From the NCBI GenBank assembly GCA_964514655.1, contig CAZEQY010000001.1, positions 62,001-126,000 of the forward strand: 64,000 nucleotides of DNA, written 5' to 3'. Both the position numbers and the translations under genes were made by a program. Below, piece after piece: positions 18,432 to 25,984 of this stretch. Source of the DNA: SZAS-7 sp964514655 (lineage in GTDB: Bacteria; Chlamydiota; Chlamydiia; Chlamydiales; FEN-1388). The notes under the pieces are model-generated. The model searched no databases. It worked only from the letters and a program-made list of their open reading frames with translations, and was not told where the DNA came from. The number at the start of each line of letters is the position of its first letter. Position 1 is the stretch's first letter.

Positions 18432-19573
18432 TTGGAGCAATTCAGCAATGCGACACGAGCCCTGGAGATGTTGTTTTTACGGTAAATTTGAATTTTGACG
18501 CGGAATTCCGCGCCGAGGATCGGTTTTGCCTTATGGGAAACAGAAATTTCGATTTTAGCTGTGTATTGGGTACAACCTATGCAAATGACGGGTTTCCTTC
18601 AGAACCCCTTGGATCAAGATACCTTGATACCTTCTATTCTACTCACACAGTTGAAGCTATTGCAGATGGCTATATGCATTATGCAGATGATATGCGAAAT
18701 CAAGCTATATGTGCAGTTGCAAATTGTACACTAGAAACGCTTGTTACCCTTTCTCGCAAATGCGACGATGCCCACAGCTTATTTCAAGCGCTGCCTGGAA
18801 TATTTCAGCGAACGGGGGATATAGTTCGTGAAAGGCTGCACACCCCTGATCAAAAAGAAGAAGCAGGAGCCCTATTTACTGCCACATTTGCCAAAAATGC
18901 TCATGAACGAGAAATTGTAACAGGTTCCGTCGGTGATGCAGCTGCGATAGCATGGATACCTGAAACACAAAAAGTCGTTGTGCTTGCACATCCTCGTCAA
19001 TATAAGGTGCATGGTGTTTTTGATCCGATGGCAGTTACAGAACCTCTTACCGGAGGAATGGTCCAAAAAAGCTTCCATGTGCTGCCTTCAAGTATATTTG
19101 TTATCAGGATGACAGATGGGGCATGGCAAAGCTTTCCCTATACTTCATCAAGGCTGCACGATACAGATGCGGGCTATGACTACATTGAATATCAGCTTGA
19201 TACTGACTATCTTCGTGCAAAACTTCTTTCATGCTGTCCAGGCAAAGAGGAAACAAACGCCTCTGATTACGCAGTATTCTTGCGTGATCTTGTTTTTTCT
19301 GAGACAGAACGAAAGAGAGCAAACCTCAAACATGTTAAGGAAAAGCTAGGCGAGATTATGGGAGAAGACTCTCAAGGATCTTTGCATGAATTTTATGAAC
19401 GTATACGCCATTCAGATCCTGAATTTTTTGTCCAATTTACAGAATTTCTTCGGGATTTTGAGCGGCCAATAGAAGATTTATCCGCTATTACACTCGAACA
19501 ATTCCGAGAAAGTTTGCAAGAGGGTGTATATATGGGCGACGACGTTCTGATTAGTATAAGTAAATATAATTAA
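18428..19573 (+). CDS. PP2C-like (PPM family) protein, divergent, inside the biosynthetic operon
   Basis: A 381-residue protein with a weak but ordered match to PPM/PP2C phosphatases: EAIADGYMHYADDMRNQ (about 76-92, equivalent of the metal-binding DG-x-G motif but lacking its glycines), TGSVGDAAAIAWI (about 165-177, the G-D-S/A-R-like strand), FVIRMTDGAWQSFP (about 224-237, the D-G motif) and the closing GDDVLISIS (about 371-379, equivalent of the G-D-N/D-x-T/S end). Metal-ligand aspartates appear mostly retained. Known members dephosphorylate Ser/Thr. Its place between an aminotransferase and the NRPS with overlapping start suggests a pathway role, perhaps removing a phosphate from an intermediate or acting on a regulator. 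Confidence 0.6.
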   Translation: MIGAIQQCDTSPGDVVFTVNLNFDAEFRAEDRFCLMGNRNFDFSCVLGTTYANDGFPSEPLGSRYLDTFYSTHTVEAIADGYMHYADDMRNQAICAVANCTLETLVTLSRKCDDAHSLFQALPGIFQRTGDIVRERLHTPDQKEEAGALFTATFAKNAHEREIVTGSVGDAAAIAWIPETQKVVVLAHPRQYKVHGVFDPMAVTEPLTGGMVQKSFHVLPSSIFVIRMTDGAWQSFPYTSSRLHDTDAGYDYIEYQLDTDYLRAKLLSCCPGKEETNASDYAVFLRDLVFSETERKRANLKHVKEKLGEIMGEDSQGSLHEFYERIRHSDPEFFVQFTEFLRDFERPIEDLSAITLEQFRESLQEGVYMGDDVLISISKYN

Positions 19574-19584
19574 AGAGCTCTTAT

Positions 19585-22500
19585 ATGCTGCTTAATGATA
19601 CCATAGTTGAAGAGATTAGTGGCTTTGATGAGCTTCAGTACATATGGCAAAACCCTACACTTCGCAATTGTAAAGAGCAATACTTTATCTCTGCCTGGAT
19701 GCTGCTACAGGCGTGGTATAGCAATTGGCCTGAATGTATCCATGTAGGGTGTATTCGGGAAAATCAGCTTCACATTCTTTCTGCTGAAGTACACCCTGAA
19801 ATGACAATAGACGCTTGGGTGCGCGACTGCTCAACGCTTGTCAAAAGCGAGGATATGTGCATGCCTGAAACGCTTCTTGGCGATTTCAGAGAGCTGACCA
19901 ATACTGAAACGCTGAAAAAACTAAAAAATTCGATATTTTTGCAAGAGTTTGGCGTTTCGTGTTTTTATAACAAGAATTTTTATGATAGAGAAGCTGTCTA
20001 CAGGCTGCTGCAAAATCTTGAAGCCATACTTACACATTTTTTTCATACAAGCTCCGATCCTATTCATAAAGCAACAAGTTTGAGCATTGATGAGCACCAT
20101 CAAATCATGCGCTTTATGGAACCCTTTTTACCAGAAATATGGAATAATGAAAGCATCATTGAACTAATCCAGCAACAGGTTGCTAAAAATCCACATCATA
20201 CAGCGATAAGACAGGATGCTACTCACGTAAGCTATTACGAGCTAGAAAAATATTCTAACTCGCTTGCTTGCAAGCTCCAAAACAGAGGCGTACAACCGGG
20301 TGTTAGAATTGCCATTTACATGAGTCGATCACCAGAGATCATTATATCTATGCTTGCTATAATAAAAGCTGGCGCCTCTTTCATTCCTATTGATCCAAAA
20401 ATGCCTTCACTCCGAATAGACTATATTTTGGAAAATGCGTCAGTACAACTGGTCATGGTTGACAGTGAAACAAAGGACAAATTATCTGGGGTTCAGGTGC
20501 TGGAGGTAAGCACTTGTTCGCTCAAGTGTGGCGATGCTCCTAAACAGCTGGTAGCAAACCGTGAAGCGTATGTCATCTACACTTCGGGAACCACGGGTGA
20601 TCCCAAGGGAATTTCCATTTCTACGAGCTCACTTACCTACTACTCACTTGTTGCAAGAAATAAATTTTCTATCACACAATTCGATAAGGTTTTGCAGTTT
20701 TCTTCTCTCAGCTTTGACGCAATGATAGAAGAGATCTTCCCTGCACTTATTTCTGGCGCAGAAGTTGTTTTGAGAGATGAGGCGACCATCAATGATCTTG
20801 ACGCCTTTCTTGAGGCAATTAAGGAGCAAGACATCACTATTCTTGATTTACCTACAGCCTATTGGAAAGAGCTTGCAAAAACAGAAAATCTGCAAGAAAA
20901 GATCTCATCAACACTTCGGCTTGTGATAATTGGGGGCGAGGCTGTCGATTACAAAACCGTGGCACAGTGGAAAGAAACGCTACCCAATAGTCCCCAGCTG
21001 ATTAATACCTATGGACCAACAGAAACAACTGTAGTAACCACCATGTGGTCTGTGCCTGATAACCCAACTTTTACAACGCCACCAATTGGAAAACCAATTC
21101 CTGGAAGTCTCATTTTTATCGTTGATCGCTTAGGAAAAATAGCGCCGATTGGTGCGATTGGGGAGATTCATATTGCAGGTCCTGGACTTTCATTAGGTTA
21201 TGTAAAGGATGCCAAAAAGACCAATGAAAAATTTATTACGATTGATTCTGTGCGGTTTTTTAAGAGTGGGGATTTTGGAAGGTATTTGCCAGATGGGAAT
21301 ATTGAATATCTCGGAAGAGAGGACAATCAGGTAAAAATCAATGGATTTCGTGTAGAACTTGATGAAATTAAAAATATACTACTTGCTCATCACAGTGTCA
21401 AAGATGCATTGGTTCTCGCTCTTCATTCAGAGACACGCGGAGATTTTGCTCGCATTGGCTGTTTTGTGCTTTTGCAAAACTCAAACATTGAAGAAGAGGA
21501 GAATCTCCAGCAGTATCTAAATCGGTCCCTCCCATATTACATGTTGCCAAGCAAGGTGCGAATTTTACAAGAATTTCCAAAGTTGATTAGTGGTAAAATT
21601 GATATTCAAAAGCTTAAAAAGCTCTATACAAATTCTAACGAGGTACTTCCTGAATGCAAAAAAATGGACATGACGGTTCTAGAGATATCAATTGCTAAAC
21701 TCTGGGAAGAAATACTGCAAGTTCCTGTATCCCATAATGAGTCGAATTTTTTTGAGCTGGGTGGAACATCACTTGATGTTATTCGTTTGATGACAAAACT
21801 TCACAAATTCTTTAATATTAAGCTACATGCCAACCAAATGTATATAACCCCCACGTTGCGGGGAATTGCAACCGCTGTACAAGCGCTGCTATCGCCTCAG
21901 GGCAGTAGCGTTCCTGAAAACAACACGCCTTATACTCCAAACAATTTTACGAAGTGGCGTCACAATGAGGCCCAGATCCATAAACGAGCATCTCCAACTG
22001 CTTCAAGTGTAAAAAATGGTGCGATACTTCTTACTGGTGCTACAGGGTTTTTAGGCATTCACCTTCTTCATGCGTTACTTAAAAACACGCAAATGGATGT
22101 ATACTGCCTTGTTCGAGCTTCATCTTCTGATAAAGCCTACCAACGCATACTTGACACAGCACAAAAAAACCATCTGTTTACGCTGAATGATACGAAGAGA
22201 ATTATTGCGCTCCCTGGAGATATTACAAAAGAAAATTTTGGATTGGATGGCGTCACCTTTAGCGATATCTCCTCAAGTGTAGGAGCTATCCTCCACTCGG
22301 CAGCAGAGGTAAATATGCTGCTGCAGTATGAGGCCCTAAAAGCAACAAATGTTACTGCAACAAAAAGAGTTATTGAGTTTGCACAAACTGGAAGGCATAA
22401 AGAGCTTCATTATATTTCATCTTTGGCTATATTTGATGGGGATGAGTGTATTGATGTTAATGAAGATAGCGCTCTTGAGCATGTCTCAAACCTTTCTGGG

Positions 22501-23088
22501 GGGTACGCTCAGAGCAAATGGATTGCTGATAAAGCAGTAATAAACGCAATCGATCACGGACTTACGGCTAAAATCTATCGCTGTGGCCGTATATGGGGCT
22601 GTTCAAAAACTGGAAAAATGCCCGCGAACGATTTTATTTGGAAGTTTATTAACGGCTGCATCAAAATGGGCTCTATTCCTGAGGTTGCTATGACCTTAGA
22701 TGTTATGCCTGTGGATTTTTTATCAACTGTCATAACTGCCTTGATGACCAGGGCAGCGCCAAATCAAAACATTTATCATCTTGCAAATTCTAACCCTCTG
22801 CTCTTAAATAATATCCATGCATTTCTTTCTGAAGCTGGAAAAAGCGTCGAGGTGCTTTCATATGCACAATGGAGATCTGTACTAAAAGAAGCTGCAGACG
22901 ATGATACATTTATTGATCATGTTTTAGCACCCATTGCATCTATTTTTGATACTGAGCATCCCACAACATGGGTAGAACGGTATTTTCCTGCTAAAAAAAC
23001 AGAATTGTTATTAAAAGAGATGGGATTCATCTATCCCGAAATTACTTCGCAACTGTTTAAAAAGTATCTAGATGTCAATCAGACATAG
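19585..23088 (+). CDS. NRPS-type A-T-R protein (adenylation, carrier, thioester reductase)
   Basis: A 1167-residue multidomain enzyme. Residues 1 to about 190 are unassigned (possibly a remnant condensation-like domain). The adenylation domain (about 190-690) has YTSGTTGDPKG (near 330), NTYGPTETT (near 473), SGDFGRYLPDGNIEYLGR and VKINGFRVELDEI (570-595) and the catalytic lysine in SGKIDIQKL. The carrier domain carries FELGGTSLDV, with the serine for phosphopantetheine near 728. The reductase domain (about 810-1160) starts with LLTGATGFLGIHLL and has the YAQSK catalytic pair. This layout, as in Lys2-type reductases, releases an aldehyde or alcohol. Specificity residues aligned by eye read about D-A-E-D-V-I-T-V-V-K, acidic positions that suggest a basic amino acid such as lysine. 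Confidence 0.93.
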   Translation: MLLNDTIVEEISGFDELQYIWQNPTLRNCKEQYFISAWMLLQAWYSNWPECIHVGCIRENQLHILSAEVHPEMTIDAWVRDCSTLVKSEDMCMPETLLGDFRELTNTETLKKLKNSIFLQEFGVSCFYNKNFYDREAVYRLLQNLEAILTHFFHTSSDPIHKATSLSIDEHHQIMRFMEPFLPEIWNNESIIELIQQQVAKNPHHTAIRQDATHVSYYELEKYSNSLACKLQNRGVQPGVRIAIYMSRSPEIIISMLAIIKAGASFIPIDPKMPSLRIDYILENASVQLVMVDSETKDKLSGVQVLEVSTCSLKCGDAPKQLVANREAYVIYTSGTTGDPKGISISTSSLTYYSLVARNKFSITQFDKVLQFSSLSFDAMIEEIFPALISGAEVVLRDEATINDLDAFLEAIKEQDITILDLPTAYWKELAKTENLQEKISSTLRLVIIGGEAVDYKTVAQWKETLPNSPQLINTYGPTETTVVTTMWSVPDNPTFTTPPIGKPIPGSLIFIVDRLGKIAPIGAIGEIHIAGPGLSLGYVKDAKKTNEKFITIDSVRFFKSGDFGRYLPDGNIEYLGREDNQVKINGFRVELDEIKNILLAHHSVKDALVLALHSETRGDFARIGCFVLLQNSNIEEEENLQQYLNRSLPYYMLPSKVRILQEFPKLISGKIDIQKLKKLYTNSNEVLPECKKMDMTVLEISIAKLWEEILQVPVSHNESNFFELGGTSLDVIRLMTKLHKFFNIKLHANQMYITPTLRGIATAVQALLSPQGSSVPENNTPYTPNNFTKWRHNEAQIHKRASPTASSVKNGAILLTGATGFLGIHLLHALLKNTQMDVYCLVRASSSDKAYQRILDTAQKNHLFTLNDTKRIIALPGDITKENFGLDGVTFSDISSSVGAILHSAAEVNMLLQYEALKATNVTATKRVIEFAQTGRHKELHYISSLAIFDGDECIDVNEDSALEHVSNLSGGYAQSKWIADKAVINAIDHGLTAKIYRCGRIWGCSKTGKMPANDFIWKFINGCIKMGSIPEVAMTLDVMPVDFLSTVITALMTRAAPNQNIYHLANSNPLLLNNIHAFLSEAGKSVEVLSYAQWRSVLKEAADDDTFIDHVLAPIASIFDTEHPTTWVERYFPAKKTELLLKEMGFIYPEITSQLFKKYLDVNQT

Positions 23089-23158
23089 AAATGTAGTGGA
23101 ACAAAATGAATTGTTCCGATACACTTTTCACCTCACCTTACCGCCAAGGAGATAAAAT

Positions 23159-23485
23159 ATGTCAGCACCAATTTCAAGATTAGCCCCATTAGCAAGTGTT
23201 GCTTCAACTGCTACTCGTCCTGCTGTTTGCCGAGTCACGTGGCAAGAAGCTTTAATGATTACACCTGCTGAGATTAGTACATTAGGCTATCAAAAGCTCA
23301 CACACCATGAATGGGCATTAGAGCAAAAGATCACGCAACTTCGACAAGTGATTAGCATTAGCGAATATGATCTAAAAAAAGCACCCACTGAAGAAGGAAA
23401 GCGCGCGCTCAAATCCAATATTGACTTATTGTGGAAGGTTCATGAAAAGGCGATGCTGATTAAAAAAACTAACCCAAGAGTGTAA
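23159..23485 (+). CDS. Hypothetical small protein between the NRPS and carrier genes
   Basis: A 108-residue protein I do not recognise. The first 25 residues are Ser/Ala/Thr-rich (MSAPISRLAPLASVASTATR) and the rest is predicted helical and charged (HEWALEQKITQLRQVISIS and a Lys-rich end). There is no membrane segment or signal peptide. The start is well supported by AAGGAGATAAAAT directly upstream. It ends 12 bases before the mitochondrial-carrier gene, so the two are probably co-transcribed. The Ser/Ala/Thr-rich N-terminus would be compatible with a type III secretion signal, but that is only a guess. A weak hairpin (23098-23117) separates it from the NRPS gene. Confidence 0.6.
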   Translation: MSAPISRLAPLASVASTATRPAVCRVTWQEALMITPAEISTLGYQKLTHHEWALEQKITQLRQVISISEYDLKKAPTEEGKRALKSNIDLLWKVHEKAMLIKKTNPRV

Positions 23486-23497
23486 AAATCATTTCTT

Positions 23498-24349
23498 ATG
23501 ACACCTTCAGCAGAGTCAATATGCAGAGTTGAACCAACTCCTAGCCAGGCACTTGTTGCTGGAATAGTATTAGGGACGCTCGAACCTATTCTTCCAACAG
23601 GTCAGCCTTGTGTTAACATAAAGAACTGGCTTCAGACGCGTGTGAAACATGCAACGAGCCACACATTGCCTGCAACCCCATTCCCAGGCACTCCAAACGC
23701 ACTTTTTGCCGGTTCCGTGGCAAATATTGCCGGTAGTGCCCCAGTGACTGCTGTTCAAATGGTAACAGTAGCTGCTCTGAAGCCGCTTTTATCAACAGCT
23801 GGATTGCAAGGGCATTCTCTTGAAGTTACAGCTGCTGCTACTGGCGGTGTTGTTGGAGCACTCGTGGCAACACCTTTTGAAGTGGCAATGGTTAAAATGG
23901 GACAAATTGCCGCTGAGAAAAATGTCACACCTTCATATGGCAAGCTTCTTCGCACCATGTATACAGCAAACGGAATACACGGATTTATGAAAGGCTACTG
24001 GGGAATAGCAGCCCGCGACGCTGTATTTGTTACAGCATATTCTGAAGGCGGTCCAGTTATGAAAGCCTGGTTGCGTGATGCTACAGGAAATGACACGCTA
24101 GCATCAGCTGGTGGCCCTATAATTGCTGGAAGTGTTGGTGCCCTAGCTAGTCAGCACTTTGACACCTGGAAAACAAGGATCCAATCAGACTCACCAATAA
24201 AAACAGGCTCTTTCTTGATAGAAGGTGCACGTGGAGCGTTCCCCCGAGTTATACGAATAGCTGCTGCTGTTGCCTTATACAACTGGGGAGAATCGGCGCT
24301 TGTAGATCTTTTCAATAATTTGTCAATTGGAACAGCACATAAAGAGTGA
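23498..24349 (+). CDS. Mitochondrial carrier family (SLC25-like) protein
   Basis: A 283-residue protein with the three-fold repeat of eukaryotic mitochondrial carriers. Repeat 1 has P37-x4-K42-x3-Q46 (PCVNIKNWLQ); repeat 2 has P126-F-E128...K133-x2-Q136 followed by GIHGFMKGYWGIAARDAVF; repeat 3 has FDTWKTRIQ (D222, K225, R227, Q229), an almost canonical carrier signature, followed by ARGAFPRVIRIAAAVALYNW, the typical G-x-x-P-R-x-x-R-x-x-P/A end. The length matches the family (about 300). In eukaryotes these carriers exchange metabolites across organelle membranes; a secreted bacterial example is LncP of Legionella. Here it could be a secreted effector inserted in a host membrane or a bacterial transporter. 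No Shine-Dalgarno is obvious. Confidence 0.82.
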   Translation: MTPSAESICRVEPTPSQALVAGIVLGTLEPILPTGQPCVNIKNWLQTRVKHATSHTLPATPFPGTPNALFAGSVANIAGSAPVTAVQMVTVAALKPLLSTAGLQGHSLEVTAAATGGVVGALVATPFEVAMVKMGQIAAEKNVTPSYGKLLRTMYTANGIHGFMKGYWGIAARDAVFVTAYSEGGPVMKAWLRDATGNDTLASAGGPIIAGSVGALASQHFDTWKTRIQSDSPIKTGSFLIEGARGAFPRVIRIAAAVALYNWGESALVDLFNNLSIGTAHKE

Positions 24350-24351
24350 TT

Positions 24352-24628
24352 GGGGCCGGCCCTAGGGGGTTGATTTGAGGGCCTTTTCGAAGAGATAGTT
24401 AATGTCAAAAATTGTCCTTCGTGCCCGAGCCCGTGTGCGTGCCCGTGCCCGCTTATTCAAGTATTCCGCTAGAGCCCCGCCTAAGGGGCGATTTTATTTT
24501 GAAATCAGCTGAATGATTGAAATTAGCGGGCACGGGCACGCACACGGGCTCGGGCACGAAGGACATATTTTACCATTAAGCACCCTTTGTAAAATGACGT
24601 TGAATCAACCCCCTAGGCCGGCCCCAAC
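24352..24628. repeat. Large nested inverted repeat (cruciform/hairpin element)
   Basis: Two nested palindromes between convergent genes. Outer arms: GGGGCCGGCCCTAGGGGGTTGATT (from 24352) and its complement ending near 24627, differing by one C. Inner arms: 24414-24453 and 24525-24564, 40 bases each and perfectly complementary, made of GTGCCCGTGCCC-like repeats. A small GCCCC/GGGGC hairpin sits in the loop. The element occupies the whole 289-base gap between the mitochondrial-carrier gene and the RasGEF gene. It could be a bidirectional terminator, a MITE-like remnant or a recombination site. No ORF lies inside. Confidence 0.85.
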
Positions 24629-24638
24629 CCCAACCCAA

Positions 24639-25889
24639 TCATTTTTTTTCGAATACATCTTCCCATGAAATTGGTTTATTCTTGAGAGTACGGTAAGAAC
24701 CGCTTTTTTTAGCACGAACGTGGTCGGATACTTCGCGGAGCTTCTCTTCATCTGCTTTACAAGATTCGTTATCAAGACACATAAAGTAGGAAAGGACTTC
24801 ACTATTCGGTTTACTGTTATCATAGGGAGTGCTTTGCAGTTCAGCCATATTCCGAAATATATTACTTGCTGAGACAAACCTCTGAATATTCAGCGAACCA
24901 TTTTCTAGATATAGTGGAGCCTCACGTGATAGAAGAGATTTGTTATAAAGCCAGTAGATGCATGGGATGGCGGGGCTTTTGCCAGCGAGTCCCTCAGTTC
25001 TCACAGTTAGCTCGCGCATCTTATCGGAAAGACTAAAAAGCTCATTTAATTTTTGCAGTGTTTTTCTGGATTTTTCGGGCAATTCTTCAAATAGCCACGT
25101 AAGTCTATCTACAGCATTTGCAAGAAGCCCATTTTGGATTGCAAACATCATGTGAAAGTTGTTTCTTTCATTCAAACTTTGTGCAATGGCTAGCCATTTT
25201 GCTGCTACCTTTTTGGCCTTTTTGGCAGATTCTGTTGCAGCAGTTAAAACGGATGTCGTTACAAAGTCTGCAAGACTTGTACACCTTCTATTGAGAAGCG
25301 CAAGATTAGGTCCTGAATTTTGTTCATTTCCAAACTCCCATGATCGGAGTTGATAAAATGGCATGCATAGTTCTGTCAGGGCCTCGCTAATGCTTGTAGC
25401 ATCCCATGATTTGTTCAGCCAGGCGAGCATGTCAATTTTCGGCGTAATGCGCGCCGCTTGCGGCGGGGCTGTTTGGACTACACGCGATTTTTGAATGTCA
25501 ATAAGCGCTAATAGGTCTCTATACGAATTGCGGTTCTGTCTCCTCGAGACCATATGCTTTAAATCAATAAGTGAACCTTCATCGAGATAGCCGTGTAACA
25601 CCCACGATTTTAAAAATAACCCGACGTCTTGAGACTGTTCCTGTGAAAGCTGGTCTATGAGCTGCTCTATTTTATCGATGAATTGCGTTACATCCATTTT
25701 TTTTGGGAATATTTCGTGGATAAGGAAGGCCATACTTCGAAAATTTTCAATTTTTTGATCCCGTGAGGGCAACTTAAGCGTTTCGACAATTAATTCCTTC
25801 AAATTATTTGCTGGATCAGTTTTTTTTCCTGGAGTGACCAAGTAGCCAGGATAATTGCCCGGCAAACTAAATGCTAGAGCTGGAACCAT
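24639..25889 (-). CDS. RasGEF-domain protein (eukaryote-like CDC25 homology)
   Basis: A 416-residue protein. Residues about 140-395 read as a CDC25/RasGEF catalytic domain: an opening ALTELCMPFYQLRSWEFG, then AKKVAAKWLAIAQSLNERNN / FHMMFAIQNGLLANAVDRLTWLFEELP (the R-x-x-x-I-x-x-A-x-x-L-x-x-x-N-N-F...A-I...GL...RL..W..LP pattern of RasGEFs), IPCIYWLYNKSLL (IPFLGxxLxDL equivalent) and LNIQRFVSASNIFRNMAELQ (INFxKxxxI). Residues about 20-125 resemble the RasGEF N-terminal helical module. Such domains load GTP on Ras-like GTPases, which bacteria use only against a host. No signal peptide is seen, consistent with a type III effector. It converges on the carrier gene across the large hairpin. Confidence 0.8.
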   Translation of the reverse strand: MVPALAFSLPGNYPGYLVTPGKKTDPANNLKELIVETLKLPSRDQKIENFRSMAFLIHEIFPKKMDVTQFIDKIEQLIDQLSQEQSQDVGLFLKSWVLHGYLDEGSLIDLKHMVSRRQNRNSYRDLLALIDIQKSRVVQTAPPQAARITPKIDMLAWLNKSWDATSISEALTELCMPFYQLRSWEFGNEQNSGPNLALLNRRCTSLADFVTTSVLTAATESAKKAKKVAAKWLAIAQSLNERNNFHMMFAIQNGLLANAVDRLTWLFEELPEKSRKTLQKLNELFSLSDKMRELTVRTEGLAGKSPAIPCIYWLYNKSLLSREAPLYLENGSLNIQRFVSASNIFRNMAELQSTPYDNSKPNSEVLSYFMCLDNESCKADEEKLREVSDHVRAKKSGSYRTLKNKPISWEDVFEKK

Positions 25890-25984
25890 AAATCAACACC
25901 GCCTTTATAAAAAAATAAAAATTGTAATTGATTTACTGTTAAAACAAAATAAATTTTGTTTAAATTTGAATAAATGTATAAACA

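Noticed and set aside
22349..22540. Plus-strand open frame inside the NRPS reductase domain
   Set aside because: Out-of-frame shadow of a conserved Rossmann domain.
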